Origin: Austropuccinia psidii | Taxonomy: Eukaryota; Basidiomycota; Pucciniomycetes; Pucciniales; Sphaerophragmiaceae | NCBI GenBank assembly: GCA_023105745.1 | Contig: JALGQZ010000004.1 | Location: 69,429,112-69,493,111, forward strand | Length of the DNA: 64,000 nucleotides | Reading direction: 5' to 3' | Part shown: piece after piece, positions 56,501-64,000 of the stretch | How the letters are laid out: each line of letters begins with the position of its first letter | Numbering within the stretch: position 1 is the first letter of the stretch | Made by a program: the position numbers and the translations under genes | Notes under the pieces: model-generated | What the model saw: the letters and a program-made list of their open reading frames with translations, nothing else | What the model was told of the DNA's origin: nothing | The model's database searches: none

Positions 56501-57159
56501 CTGTATCTTCTTTCAGGTGAGACTGTTCCCCATCTTCTTTTCATATCCACTTTTAATTGATCCCAATCAGCTGTTTCATATCCAGGCATTCCTTCAATAT
56601 GATAACTGATTTCTTCATCTTTTTTCCAAAATGCTATTTGTCTTGCAATGTCTCTTCCACTTGCTCCTTCAATTTCTGCAATATTTTCAACTTTCTTGAT
56701 GAATCTTTCAACATCCTTTCCATCAAACCACAGATTATAGTCCTTGGCTCTGATTTTCACTATTGGAGTAGTGTTTCTTGGAATTTCTTGATGTATTGGA
56801 GTTGGCATTTGGGCAGAAATGTTGACTCTTCTTGGTAAAGTTCTTGGTGTTTGTTCTGTATAAGGTGTTGATGTGGCCATGGGTCTTGGGTAAGGTGAAG
56901 GTGATCCATGTTGCCTGAATGATCTTGGAAGGGTGGTTTGCTCTTCAAGTGGACTATTTTGTGGAGTATAACTTGATGATTTATTTTTGCCTTCCTTTTT
57001 GATTAGTGCTAGTAATTCTGCTTGCATTTCTAGCATCTTCTGCTGAAGTTTCTCTGTTGAAGACATTTCTTCCTGTCCTTCAACAGTTTCTTCATTAAGG
57101 TTTTCTTCCTGGATTTCTTCAATACTGGAAGGTAACTTTGATGATGAGGGTTTATCCAT
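53533..57159 (-). CDS. Element G Gag-protease polyprotein with long C-terminal extension (1208 aa)
   Basis: Starts at ATG 57159 (MDKPSSSKLPS), the position matching the H start; the frame is open further upstream without ATG. Order: acidic N-terminus, capsid region (AKDYNLWFDGKDVERFIKKV, EISYHIEGMPGYE, MTQYRKFIGQYEAIITYLKRYQY), Gln/Pro-rich linker, zinc knuckle CAYCKEEGHSATRC, Lys/Glu-rich linker, retropepsin, and about 330 further residues that are acidic and end in a Trp-rich domain (IWAQWYLGLNG, EDLWWSEFPSEPE). In the protease the active site reads ALVNTGAELNIIPE: catalytic Asp is Asn (AAC, near 54926), whereas H has DTG. LGRPFLADN is intact. No stop in 1208 codons. Processing is expected to fail unless supplied in trans. 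Confidence 0.9.
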   Translation of the reverse strand: MDKPSSSKLPSSIEEIQEENLNEETVEGQEEMSSTEKLQQKMLEMQAELLALIKKEGKNKSSSYTPQNSPLEEQTTLPRSFRQHGSPSPYPRPMATSTPYTEQTPRTLPRRVNISAQMPTPIHQEIPRNTTPIVKIRAKDYNLWFDGKDVERFIKKVENIAEIEGASGRDIARQIAFWKKDEEISYHIEGMPGYETADWDQLKVDMKRRWGTVSPERRYRLSSITELFTKTQQEGGIRNMTQYRKFIGQYEAIITYLKRYQYIQGDINHNQEILASLSTSVQESIYKEMIKDRAMVQALDGGYIIPRLDILKLYIEQDLEAKVLIQQKEFSKPKPPEKKTRFEDESWDEVLKQVKELTQKIKNPPQPEPQPRNEGKESVKEVLNQLKTLSEAVNPPRRNWNNDQEQRLPQNNQPYRQRNPLPPFSSSYQPYIPAQMAPRPPMKCAYCKEEGHSATRCTHLAEDLDRRIVRTQGASYLFPNYQRVPMEGNESAKDIVRAFAKEPAELNKKFMDITTVKPKPEEEVKPTEKKSEDKITSIAHVEDWSNWKPPTISSANDPFESHIGLRQTKQRMERQSQNQEPKKKTALPGAYIEEEKEEERVIIPTKFQNSNIPKPDQPEEEIENIANKNEDEDSPKEKTVRKPQKKQAETKLEIEKIIKKIMQQKINLTIEEILRMSPNFVHKLQELSEKDKEKIKSLNSMDLQERLLTFGFKEIPKPKIHYACPLGFMEIFIGKEEYPIRALVNTGAELNIIPEEIAIKASLTTRNLNMKLRGIGGHTTSLVALSEFTPIILASGEETQIHFFIAKGSVHTVLGRPFLADNNIRLEFSHKQGEILSYQEPDGRRLCMPICKPQALGWQTGPPRGMELCNMATLVRNNPGKKFQNAKRDNTIINLTQKTQELSISPKSDEFGQDLQNTQWPNNLKRQLEDSTSEDELPNISYKPINNNEETFQILVDGNEKIHGNPFKPKPKKKKVRFSEHHELSDEEIINDIEKDLIIMEERDKNLKDIYHINFLDRPLNNQEEPYEWQLENPEFIQQPPNEDEETESILENEYNYIYLPYITFEDIYGDEAQESFCEDKYLCHLPGSNLNNIQFLDLLTEEGIKGNLENQFWDKIFEIATLPRRGLYFNQIWAQWYLGLNGSTYQTGRLKWVGDGYIFIDEDLWWSEFPSEPEIEERNNFVEALKDLILARLLNRHSPFPLGGAQL

Positions 57160-57535
57160 TTTTGATTTATTTATTTCTTCCTTTGATTCTGGTATTGAGT
57201 TATTGATTTTATTTCTTTCAAGGAGATCAAGGAAAAATTTCTCCACAACCTTCAAGTCACTTTTATTGGTTCTTGGTGTTGCAATTGGGAAATTTGAATA
57301 TTTCTCTGATTCCTCTCCTAATTCTGTTTCTTGCTTGGGTGGATAATAGTAATGGTCAGAGTGAGTTGATGATTCAGATTTTGGAGATGATGGTTTTGGC
57401 TGATTGTGATTGTTTGAATCCAGTTTTTGTTATAAGAATAGTATTCTTGGAGCTGTTAAGAACTTCTTAATTGATTGTAATTTAATTGATTTTTTATTGA
57501 AGTTGAGGTTATCTGGCCACTGTTGGGATACCAGA
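57160..57535 (-). other. Element G leader and primer-binding site
   Basis: TGGTATCCCAACAGTGG on the minus strand (57517-57533) lies two bases from the LTR. Open reading in the gag frame begins after a TAA at about 57431, so non-AUG or spliced starts upstream cannot be excluded. Confidence 0.65.
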
Positions 57536-59514
57536 TGTGAGAACTCCTCTTGTGTGGGATTAAAATGAGGCAGTACCTGGAGGGGGAAATCACAGGCAAC
57601 TAGTTTTGAATTGCTAATAACTCCTGTAACCAAGGGTGGCAAGGGTATATTGCCTGCCCCTCCTAAAATACTGAACAAAATCTTCCTTGGAGCTCACAAA
57701 CCAAAATAAAATTAGTAAGTGGCTTTACAACTGCAGAAGACAAAATTCAGCAGTCTCAGATCAGACCTATTCAATAAATAATAATAAAAAGAAATGTCAG
57801 TTATTTGGTTAATTTTTTAGATTTAATGAAATACTTGTCTGTTTTAATTTTAATCTTTTGGTTAAATTGAGGTGAGTGGTTTCTTCTTGGTGATAAAATC
57901 TTTGTAAGATGAGTTATTTAAGGTGTTCCAAAAAATTTGGTGAGTGTTGGTAAAGGTAATTTTTTTGTTAAGATATAGTTATAATAGAGTAAATAATTTT
58001 TTAAAGGTTTGTTATTCTTTTTTAAGAGTGTTAATAATGAGATAAAATAGTATTTGTTAAATTTAAGAGGTAAGATTCTTTGATATTGGATTTTGAAAGG
58101 GGTAAGTTATTTTTTAAGTCTTGATAAATGATTTTAATTTACTGGATAAAATACTTTAATAGACTAGTAACCCTAATATTGGGTACTGGATATGTTTTTA
58201 ATAATAGTTTTTTTTAATACTAAGATTCCACTGAGCTTAGCTACTGGGTAATCTTCAACACTATACTTCCACTGAGCTTAGCTACTGGGAAAGTAAATTT
58301 ACTATGATATACTGGAATACCTCCCAGGTGAGGGATGACTTATTCCTGTGCTTGTAAGGTGCAGAGGATATATTGTGCATGGGGGGAATTTGAAATTTGG
58401 GGGGAGAGAGCCCCTCTATTTATACCTTTTGGGAGCCCAGAGGGCCCTCCATGGGAGCTGTCTTTTTCCACTTTAATTCCTCTTGATTTCATCATGTGAC
58501 TCCATTTTTGGTGAGGACCTTTCTTGCATGGGTCAGGTGACTTAAGGTTTGGTGATAATTTTCTCTCTGCACAGCCTCCATTTATCACATGATTGCCTTT
58601 TGGTGAACTAATTATGATGTGATATTCTTGAATTTTCCTTGCATACATGAGGTGATTCAATTTTGGCTGGGGATTTTTGTTGTGCACAGCCTCTTTCTTG
58701 TCACATGATATTCTGTTGGTGGATTCAGTATCACATGATTACCTTGTAATTCCTTTGCATATGTCCTATTTTAGTTTTGGTAGAAGTGGCTGTGTAATTT
58801 ATGCAGGTGTCATGGTTGTTTTTCTTCTTTTTGAACTTTAAAATGAAGTCAGGTGATAACTTCTTGCATTGGTGAATTTACTGTTTTTATGAGATGATGT
58901 GATTTTTGATTTTGACACATGCTGTGCATAGTCATGTGGTTGAGATTTAATTGGAATTGTGTACTGCATGCAGCCTGTTGTAACTAGCTTTGGTTTGCAT
59001 GAGGTGATGAGTGGTGTAAATGATTTTGATTATGTTTTAAGGTTTAAGTGGGGTTACTGTGGATATAAGATAAGGTAATCCTGGGGCTGTGTTTCAAATG
59101 AGCTGCAGGAATTCCATGGGGCTGGGCTTTGCATCATGTGACTTTGAATGCAAGTTGGCTGTATAACTAATGCATGTGTAATTTTCTTGCTGCATGAGTC
59201 CTATGGCTGTAAGGGGGTGTAAAGCTGGGTGGGGTGTGTAATTTAAAGGGTGGTACCTTATTTGTTGTAACTAGTGTACTATATGTAACTTGATTTTTTA
59301 CATATGCATAATGAAATTGAATAATTTATTTAAACACATACACTGCCTTTTGGTGCCTGTGCCATGGTTTTATGAGTTAAACCCAGCTTCTTGCTGTAAA
59401 ATTGACCTTTTGGTGTAACATTTGAGTGTAAGTCTGCCTGTAGGCTGGATTCACTGCTGTTATGGGGTAGTATGAGCTTGAGCCTGGTGAAAAAAAATGG
59501 TATGGAATACCACA
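57536..59514 (-). repeat. Element G 5' LTR (1979 bp)
   Basis: Same length as 38117-40095, about ten substitutions by eye (for example TGTGAG for TGTGGG at the edge and GTAAGTCTG for GTAATTCTG near the other end). Confidence 0.95.
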
Positions 59515-59518
59515 GTAG
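59515..59518. repeat. Target-site duplication (right) of element G
   Basis: GTAG, matching 38113-38116. Confidence 0.8.
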
Positions 59519-60156
59519 TTTTTGAAATAACCAAGGAAAGGAGGGATGCATATGAGAGGATGAAATATGAACTCACTAAAGCACCTGTGCTCATCTTACC
59601 TGACTTTGAACTACCATTCAAGTTATATATAGATGCAGCATGCAGTCAAGGCCTAGGAGAAGCCCTTCACCATAGACAAATTGTGGATGGTGAACCAAGA
59701 GAAGGAGTAATTTGCTACATCTCAAGAAAGCTAAAAGATTCAGAAGCCAGGTATGGGGCCACCCAGACTGAATGTCTATGTCTAGTCTGGGCTCTAGAAA
59801 AACTCCATTATTATTTGGAGGGTGCAGTCTTTGAAGTCTACACAGACTGCACAGCCTTGATGTCTTTATTAAACATGAAGACTACAAATAGACGCATGCT
59901 GAAATGGCAAATAGCTATCCAGGAGTATAGAGGGAACATGACCATCATATTCAAGGAAGTTAAAAGCCATACCAATGCAGATGGCCTCAGCAGATGGCCA
60001 CTGGACAATGTCGAAAAGCAATCCAGCTTATGACCCAGAAGTTGCAGCAAAAATCCCTATCCATTTCATGGAAATACATAGGAGGAAAAACTTCAGATTA
60101 TCTGAATGGGCACCAGAAAGTGGTACCCTTGACAGTGGAAACACTGACTCAGAAGG
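59515..60156 (+). pseudogene. Element B RNase H, resumed after G and truncated by E
   Basis: Continues RT in frame: VFEITKERRDAYERMKYELTK, RNase H with LYIDAACSQGLGEALHH, TECLCLVWALEKLHYY, VYTDCTAL and HTNADGLSRWP. The catalytic acidic residues are visible. The main frame ends at TGA 60033 after LDNVEKQSSL; a frameshift near 60015 lets the sequence continue as NPAYDPEVAAKIPIHFMEIHRRKNF. Similarity to the family stops at SGNTDSEG, where element E begins. Integrase is missing. Confidence 0.85.
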
Positions 60157-61997
60157 TGTGAGCCTTAGAGGCAATTTCATATACCCAAAAGACCACAAAT
60201 ATAAAAAATAACATATTAATATAAATAAAATAAATTTATTGATATTATTAAAATAAAAAACAAAATATAAATATAAAATTATATTAAAAATAAAAAATTC
60301 ATTACAATTTAAAAATAAAAATACATTAAATTTTATAAGTATAAAATTACATTTATACTTGAAAAAATTAAGTAAAAATGAAATTTTAACAAAACTGTGA
60401 AAAAATAAATAAATTTGGAAAAAAGTTAAATAAAAATTATTATAACTTTTTATCCAATAAATAAATACATAAGAATTATTTCACCATTGGATTTCTCATA
60501 AAAAATCAGGTGGGGTCACCTCTGAGTGAAATTCTTGTAACTCAACTCTAAATAAGCTTAAATTAAGTTTTTAGTATTTTCAATACAAAAGTTGAAAATC
60601 CTCAAAACCTTAATTTAATTCACACCACATGTGGTGTTAACCATCAATTTTTGTGTTAAAATTGAGGTGTTGTGTTTAGTTTAGAAGTTATGAGGAATTG
60701 AAGTATTTTCAATTGAATTCAATTGAAATGTCAAAATGTGTGCGTCTATTACATAAGTGAACTTTGATTTACATATGTGGTGTCAATTATTACTGTATTG
60801 TACTGTACAATTGAATTGAATTACATATGTAAATTATAAGTATAATACATGATGAGGAATTAAAGGAAAAATAAATTGGAAAGATTAAATTTGGGGGGGG
60901 AAAAGGAACTCCAGCTCTAAGGGGGAGCTAGACCCCCAAAATCCTTGCTGACAGGCGTGGGATGTCAAAATTCACGCAAAGGTTCATCACTTTTGGCCTG
61001 GAATTGAGTTACAGGGTCTGTGGACTCAATTGATGATGAGGTTTTGATACCAACTGGGGTAGTTTTAGCTGTTGCCAAGAGGGTAAAACTACCCTTAAGA
61101 TAAAACAACCATAGTAAAAACAGTTTTAACTGGTTTCTACGCCTGTTACACACATTCTGACGTGTTTTGAAGGCTCTAGGCCTGGTATTGCTATAGTAAT
61201 GGCTGATTTAAGGGTCTAAAATGGGTAAAAATGGCAAAAAATGGCTTAAACCAGCCCTTTTTGGTCTAAACCAGGGTTCAATGATGCCATAATTGGCTTT
61301 TCTGTTGTCAGACTGTTTTTCACGACTGACAAGAGTAAAATTTACTTTTGGAGTAAGAGAATTGATGGCTATAAAAGAATGTCTTCTTTGCCCCACTTTT
61401 CTCTTCATGTTAGAATCTTTTGTTTTTATTAATTAGTTTAAAACACTGTTAAAACCAATCAATCAAAGATTCCAACCACCATTTTTAAATCATTTTAATC
61501 CATTTAACCACGTGAAAAAATCATTATAATCATTGTTTGTAACTCTTATAATCATTTTTACCCCTGAACCACCCCAAAAGTGAATTAAAGCATCTTTCAT
61601 CACTGTTAACTTTGTCACTTTGTTTCCAAATTCACTCTGGTCACTTTTGGGCGTGTTTTCTCTTTAATATTCTTTTTAAAGACTTTGTTCTTTAATTAAT
61701 TTCTTGCAGCTCTTTGCTCAATTAATTCCAATTGAAATTGCTCTTGAAGAAATTTCTTTTGTAGCCTTAAAATATCTCTTGTAGAGTATTTTTTGGATAA
61801 ATTTTTATTGTTGGTAAAACAATAAATTTTTATAATATTATTGTTTTATACTAATAAATTTATAAACAATAAAATTGGCGTGTTTTCTCTTAAAAATAAT
61901 ATTTCTTACTATTTTTAATTGAATTTTACCTTATACAGATTTTGAGGACAGGAAAAGTACTTGATTTTTAATCAAAGTTTCATATCCACACCTTACA
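60157..61997 (+). repeat. Element E LTR, first copy (about 1.84 kb)
   Basis: The left end is placed at TGTGAGCC where B coding ends; the right end CTTACA is followed by TTTGGGGGCCC. Very AT-rich from 60190 to 60480. Bases 60572 onward recur at 63024. Confidence 0.6.
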
Positions 61998-62223
61998 TTT
62001 GGGGGCCCAGCCGTGATATTTTACCTGTGAAATATTTTTTTTACTCTTTTTAAATCTTTTTTCTTATATTGAAAAATTTAAAAACATATAAAAAATACTT
62101 ATAATTCAAAAAATCCATAAAAAATAACTTTTTTTTCATATTATAAGTGAGGCTTATATTTTTATTTCTTTTTTGAGATAACCTTTTTTTTACTTAATTA
62201 ATTGGCTTTTTCATTAATTTTAG
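61998..62223 (+). other. Element E primer-binding site and leader with possible intron
   Basis: TTTGGGGGCCCAGCC abuts the LTR and resembles the B site. The acceptor TTCATTAATTTTAG ends at 62223 and the next exon begins TGTCTGACAAC, so an upstream exon ending in A would create ATG TCT GAC. The best donor I see is A|GTGAGG at 62147, which is weaker than in B. Confidence 0.45.
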
Positions 62224-63026
62224 TGTCTGACAACGTGGTAAGACAAGAAAACATTGAAACAGCCTCAACAGTAACCAGCATTATCCCTGCCAGTACTGTT
62301 AATTCTGATCATAATAGTACTGTTATTGTGACTCAAAATAACCAGCCTGAACCAATATCTTCTGAATTGATTAACTTGGACATAAGTAATACCCTTCAGA
62401 AAGCTAAAAATTTGGCCAATAGTAAGTTTTTGATGTAAAATACTATTTTAAGCCTTTTTTAACTATAATTATGCCTTCAACCAGGTCAGGAGCCAGCTAC
62501 AACCACTCAAGCAGCTCCCAAAAAGGTAATAGACGTGATTATGGCAGAAGCCAACCAGGTACAGAAGGAAAAGGGTCAGTTGATGACTTCCAAACAACTA
62601 AAATGGGTCATTCTGAAGCTGATAATACTATTTTACCTTCAAAAAGAGCTGACACCGCCACAACAAGCCTCTGTGGACATATACAAAGCCAGCCACAGTG
62701 CATACAACAATGCACTTCAATTCAAGGAGTACCAGATCCTTGCAGACCTGTGGAAGAATTGCATGAATTCTTACCAAACTCTGACACTAGGATGGAGGAA
62801 AAACAACCCTCCACCACCCAAACCAGTGCCAAAAACAGCCCCAGTGGCCAGCAGCAGCAATTCCAACGTGAAAAAGCAGCCACAAACTCCAAACAAGGGC
62901 AAAGGGAAGGCACCAGCCCCAAAACCTTACAGCCAGGGCTACAGAATCCCAAAGATTCAGCAGGATGGCATGGAAAATGTATTTCAGATGGCCAGAACCA
63001 TGATGGAATTACAGAAGAAGGAGTAG
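62224..63026 (+). CDS. Element E Gag-like protein, spliced (C-terminus truncated by LTR fusion)
   Basis: Exon 62224-62421 encodes SDNVVRQENIETASTVTS and more. A 63-nt intron 62422-62484 has donor GTAAGT and acceptor TTCAACCAG. Exon 62485-63026 is entered in frame: SQEPATTTQAAPKKVIDVIMAEANQ, a helical region with ADLWKNCMNS and LGWRKNNPPPPKP, a basic Pro/Lys linker (KGKGKAPAPKP) and YRIPKIQQDGMENVFQMARTMMELQKKE. The TAG stop is formed by the first bases of the fused LTR at 63024, so the natural C-terminus is lost. It resembles B ORF-b in layout and in the GW motif. No ATG in the genomic frame before 62532. Confidence 0.6.
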
Positions 63027-63070
63027 TATTTTCAATACAAAAGTTGAAAATCCTCAAAACCTTGATTTAA
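62471..63070 (+). CDS. Element E overlapping ORF starting inside the intron
   Basis: ATG 62471 lies 14 nt before the 3' splice site of the 63-nt intron, the same arrangement as ORF-c of element B. The product is Ser/Gln/Arg-rich (SRSGASYNHSSSSQKGNRRDYGRSQ) and would be translated only from RNA that keeps the intron. The last 15 codons are LTR sequence. Coding status is an inference from the parallel with B. Confidence 0.4.
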   Translation: MPSTRSGASYNHSSSSQKGNRRDYGRSQPGTEGKGSVDDFQTTKMGHSEADNTILPSKRADTATTSLCGHIQSQPQCIQQCTSIQGVPDPCRPVEELHEFLPNSDTRMEEKQPSTTQTSAKNSPSGQQQQFQREKAATNSKQGQREGTSPKTLQPGLQNPKDSAGWHGKCISDGQNHDGITEEGVVFSIQKLKILKTLI

Positions 63071-64000
63071 TTCACAACACATGTGGTGTTAACCATCAAT
63101 TTTTGTGTTAAAATTGAGGTGTTGTGTTTAGCTTAGAAGTTATGAGGAATTGAAGTATTTTCAATTGAATTCAATTGAAATGTCAAAATGTGCGCGTGTA
63201 TTACATAAGTGAACTTTGATTTACATATGTGGTGTCAATTATTACTGTATTGTACTGTACAATTGAATTGAATTACATATGTAAATTATAAGTATAATAC
63301 ATGATGAGGAATTAAAGGAAAAATAAATTGGAAAGATTAAATTTGGGGGGGAAAAGGAACTCCAGCTCTAAGGGGGAGCTAGACCCCCAAAATCCTTGCT
63401 GACAGGCGTGGGGTGTCAAAATTCACGCAAAAGTTCATCACTTTTGGCCTGGAATTGAGTTACAGGGTCTGTGGACTCAATTGATGATGAGGTTTTGATA
63501 CCAACTGGGGTAGTTTTAGCTGTTGCCAAGAGGGTAAAACTACCCTTAAGATAAAACAACCATAATAAAAACAGTTTTAACTGGTTTCTACGCCTGTTAC
63601 ACACATTCTGACGTGTTTTGAAGGCTCTAGGCCTGGTATTGCTATAGTAATGGCTGATTTAAGGGTCTAAAATGGCTAAAAATGGCTAAAAATGGCTTAA
63701 ACCAGCCCTTTTTGGTCTAAACCAGGGTTCAATGATGCCATAATTGGCTTTTCTGTTGTCAGACTGTTTTTCACGACTGACAAGAGTAAAATTTACTTTT
63801 GGAGTAAGAGAATTGATGGCTATAAAAGAATGTCTTCTTTGCCCCACTTTTCTCTTCATGTTAGAATCTTTTGTTTTTATTAATTAGTTTAAAACACTGT
63901 TAAAACCAATCAATCAAAGATTCCAACCACCATTTTTAAATCATTTTAATCCATTTAACCACGTGAAAAAATCATTATAATCATTGTTTGTAACTCTTAT
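63024..64000 (+). repeat. Element E LTR, second copy, lacking its first about 415 bp
   Basis: Matches 60572-61549 at an offset of 2451-2452 bp with scattered changes (for example one G fewer in the G-run near 63343). Joined directly to gag codons; no TG end at the junction. Continues past the window end. Confidence 0.9.

Larger units (their letters stand above)
38117..59514 (-). mobile_element. Giant (21.4 kb) defective Ty3/gypsy-type element G
   Basis: LTRs of exactly 1979 bp each with about ten differences, target duplication, primer site next to the right LTR and polypurine tract next to the left LTR. Minus-strand order: long gag-protease, two small accessory ORFs, an 8.8 kb non-coding spacer, then RT-RNase H and integrase. 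Protease and RT active-site residues are substituted and the integrase zinc finger is deleted. Confidence 0.93.
18479..60156 (+). mobile_element. Ty3/gypsy element B, host of nested insertions C, G and E
   Basis: Plus-strand order is LTR, leader, gag, duplicated LTR and gag, capsid, nucleocapsid-protease, RT and RNase H. It is split by C at 26226-36112 and by G at 38117-59514, and ends where E starts. Without C and G the pieces total about 10.4 kb and their reading frame continues exactly at each target duplication. Integrase and 3' LTR are not in the window. I recognise the protein family as very abundant in Austropuccinia psidii. Confidence 0.85.
60157..64000 (+). mobile_element. LTR element E (5' portion; runs off the window)
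   Basis: LTR, primer site, leader, split gag and then a second LTR copy fused to truncated gag. It begins where B pol stops. The right boundary and target duplication are outside the window. Gag is related to the element B ORF-b family. Confidence 0.75.

Noticed and set aside
59497..60033. Start of the RNase H ORF at 59497
   Set aside because: The first six codons are G LTR sequence; coding resumes at the target duplication at 59515.

Overview
This 64 kb window is eukaryotic, AT-rich and built almost entirely of nested transposable elements; I see no single-copy host gene I would defend. Two things point to a rust fungus (Pucciniales), most likely the myrtle rust Austropuccinia psidii. First, the plus-strand gag-pol and the minus-strand giant gag-pol resemble protein families I recognise as abundant in that genome. 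Second, the short GT-AG introns and the FAR1/MULE-type transposase carrying an OTU domain fit. The species call is recognition from memory, not a search.

Layout. (1) 1-11490: element H, a decayed minus-strand Ty3/gypsy element (gag-protease, accessory ORF, right-hand LTR) split in frame at 3096/7443 by a 4.35 kb Mutator-like DNA transposon with 8-bp target duplication. (2) 11491-12036: plus-strand gag remnant. (3) 12037-18478: element F, a minus-strand Ty1/copia element broken by a 464-bp TRIM-like element in its LTR and by a solo gypsy LTR (D) in its reverse transcriptase. (4) 18479-60156: element B, a plus-strand Ty3/gypsy element whose LTR plus 5' gag is tandemly duplicated (3709 bp). Its gag is split by element C (26226-36112, minus-strand chromovirus, intact gag and pol) and its pol by element G (38117-59514, minus strand, 21.4 kb). 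(5) 60157-64000: element E, a plus-strand LTR element that starts inside B's pol and runs off the window.

Insertion order from nesting: F and H are old; B landed in F; C, G and E landed in B. LTR pairs of C and G are nearly identical, so these insertions are recent. The 5-bp duplication of C and the 4-bp duplication of G sit exactly where the B reading frame resumes.

Expression features are the most interesting part. C has a textbook -1 frameshift signal between gag and pol and a Tf1-like self-priming arrangement. B and E share an unusual 5' layout: a leader intron whose removal appears to create the gag AUG, then a short second intron that contains the AUG of a second overlapping gag reading frame. 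Splicing versus retention would therefore choose between two proteins. G is a giant element with one long intact Gag ORF, broken active sites in protease and reverse transcriptase and a broken integrase zinc finger, and an 8.8 kb non-coding spacer. That spacer carries about 30 spaced small inverted-repeat motifs with compensatory base changes.
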